Of a DNA stretch of 64,000 bases, positions 62,773 through 64,000 are shown piece after piece; position 1 is the first letter of the stretch, and every line of letters starts with the position of its first letter. This DNA comes from Bradyrhizobium oligotrophicum S58. GTDB taxonomy: Bacteria > Pseudomonadota > Alphaproteobacteria > Rhizobiales > Xanthobacteraceae. A program made the translations under genes and the position numbers. Under the pieces are notes generated by a model that was given only the letters and a program-made list of their open reading frames with translations, did no database searches and was not told where the DNA came from. Where the stretch lies: contig NC_020453.1 of the NCBI RefSeq assembly GCF_000344805.1, forward strand, positions 7,039,001-7,103,000, in the 5' to 3' direction.

Positions 62773-62934
62773 GGCATCCCCTTAGGAACAAGATCATGGC
62801 TGCCCCGTCCGGCAACCAAGCGCAAAACGCGCGTCAGAGCAATGACGTCGGATGACGACGCCGCTCCACTAACATGTCTGGCCCGGGACAACATCCCCTA
62901 ACAGCCTCAAGAAGGGCTTAACCGCCGGCCGTTG

Positions 62935-62964
62935 CTTGACAGGAACAGCCGCAAGCCATATTTC
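62935..62964 (+). promoter_or_regulatory. Candidate promoter of groESL (RpoH/RpoD-like)
   Basis: CTTGACA (62935-62941) followed after 17 bp by CCATATTT (62956-62963). This fits both a housekeeping -35/-10 and the alphaproteobacterial heat-shock consensus CTTG-N17-CYTAT. It lies immediately upstream of the CIRCE. Confidence 0.55.
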
Positions 62965-62976
62965 CCCGAGCGGTCT

Positions 62977-63003
62977 TTAGCACTCGGAGGGCACGATTGC
63001 TAA
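62977..63003. promoter_or_regulatory. CIRCE operator (HrcA binding site)
   Basis: TTAGCACTC-N9-GATTGCTAA, matching the CIRCE consensus TTAGCACTC-N9-GAGTGCTAA with one mismatch in the right arm. Located about 100 bp before the groES start and just downstream of the promoter, so HrcA should repress groESL in the absence of heat shock. Confidence 0.92.
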
Positions 63004-63102
63004 GGCCGCGAGTCAGTTGGAGCCAAGTGGGCGCCAAATGTGGCCGCATTCAGATTCCCTCCGACAGCAACACTCATCGAAGCACCCCAAAAGGGATCCG
63101 TC

Positions 63103-64000
<898 letters not shown>

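Larger units (their letters stand above)
62773..63102. other. Regulatory region upstream of groES
   Basis: About 330 bp. Contents: a sigma-32-like promoter at 62935-62964 and a CIRCE operator at 62977-63003, both annotated separately; the first part (62773-62930) shows nothing assignable. Confidence 0.6.

Overview
The window is a contiguous, very GC-rich piece of an alphaproteobacterial chromosome. Gene content, protein similarity recalled from memory and the dispersed palindromic repeats all point to Bradyrhizobium or a close relative; the species assignment is inference. Genes are densely packed, many overlap by 1-14 nt, and third codon positions are strongly G/C. I see no rRNA, tRNA, IS element, prophage or CRISPR array. 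Most of the window is core chromosome, with a few accessory patches (a Fic toxin pair, a cyclase/methyltransferase/P450 run, and repeat-filled intergenic gaps).

Layout. 1-3.1 kb: end of moaE, prmB, a class III aminotransferase. 3.1-4.9 kb: Fic protein with a small overlapping upstream partner, then a membrane protein. 5.2-7.7 kb: a degenerate EAL-domain (TipF-like) protein and a HAD hydrolase. 7.8-9.9 kb: a divergent SDR/TetR pair with a perfect palindromic operator, and cheY with a terminator. 10.1-18.8 kb: ribF, ileS (preceded by an isoleucine-rich leader ORF), lspA, a secreted protein and two M16 peptidase genes. 18.9-22.3 kb: a four-gene minus-strand ECF sigma module (DUF305, beta-propeller, sigma, anti-sigma). 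22.3-23.3 kb: a gene-free stretch holding a large structured repeat and a smaller composite repeat. 23.3-26.9 kb: arfB, then cytochrome c, glyoxalase, Tat-exported small subunit and a GMC flavoprotein with a probable 3Fe-4S motif. 27.1-33.1 kb: RHH protein, mutL, rsmD, a pseudouridine synthase with a huge disordered N-terminus, tadA. 33.1-38.9 kb: a minus-strand run of zinc-ribbon/cyclase/ATPase/TPR regulator, unknown protein, methyltransferase and P450. 39-42.2 kb: purD, and a hydrolase/membrane protein/regulator operon with its own operator. 42.3-50.8 kb: xseA, a DLH-like protein, DUF2093, and a lipid A assembly operon (pmbA, phosphatase, DUF4170, acyltransferase, waaA, lpxK). 51.1-57.2 kb: DUF6101, ubiA, two paralogous secreted proteins, rsmE, hisZ-hisG. 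57.3-64 kb: a glycosyltransferase/deacetylase pair, DUF2076, L,D-transpeptidase, cheZ, a lipoprotein, and groES-groEL (truncated) under a CIRCE element.

The best candidates for something undescribed are the Ile-rich leader peptide in front of ileS (a possible ribosome-mediated control of isoleucyl-tRNA synthetase in a Gram-negative), the cyclase-linked methyltransferase/P450 cassette, the multi-hairpin dispersed element near 22.6-23.0 kb, and the ECF module with a Met/His-rich DUF305 protein. All functional statements rest on reading motifs by eye; no database search was run.
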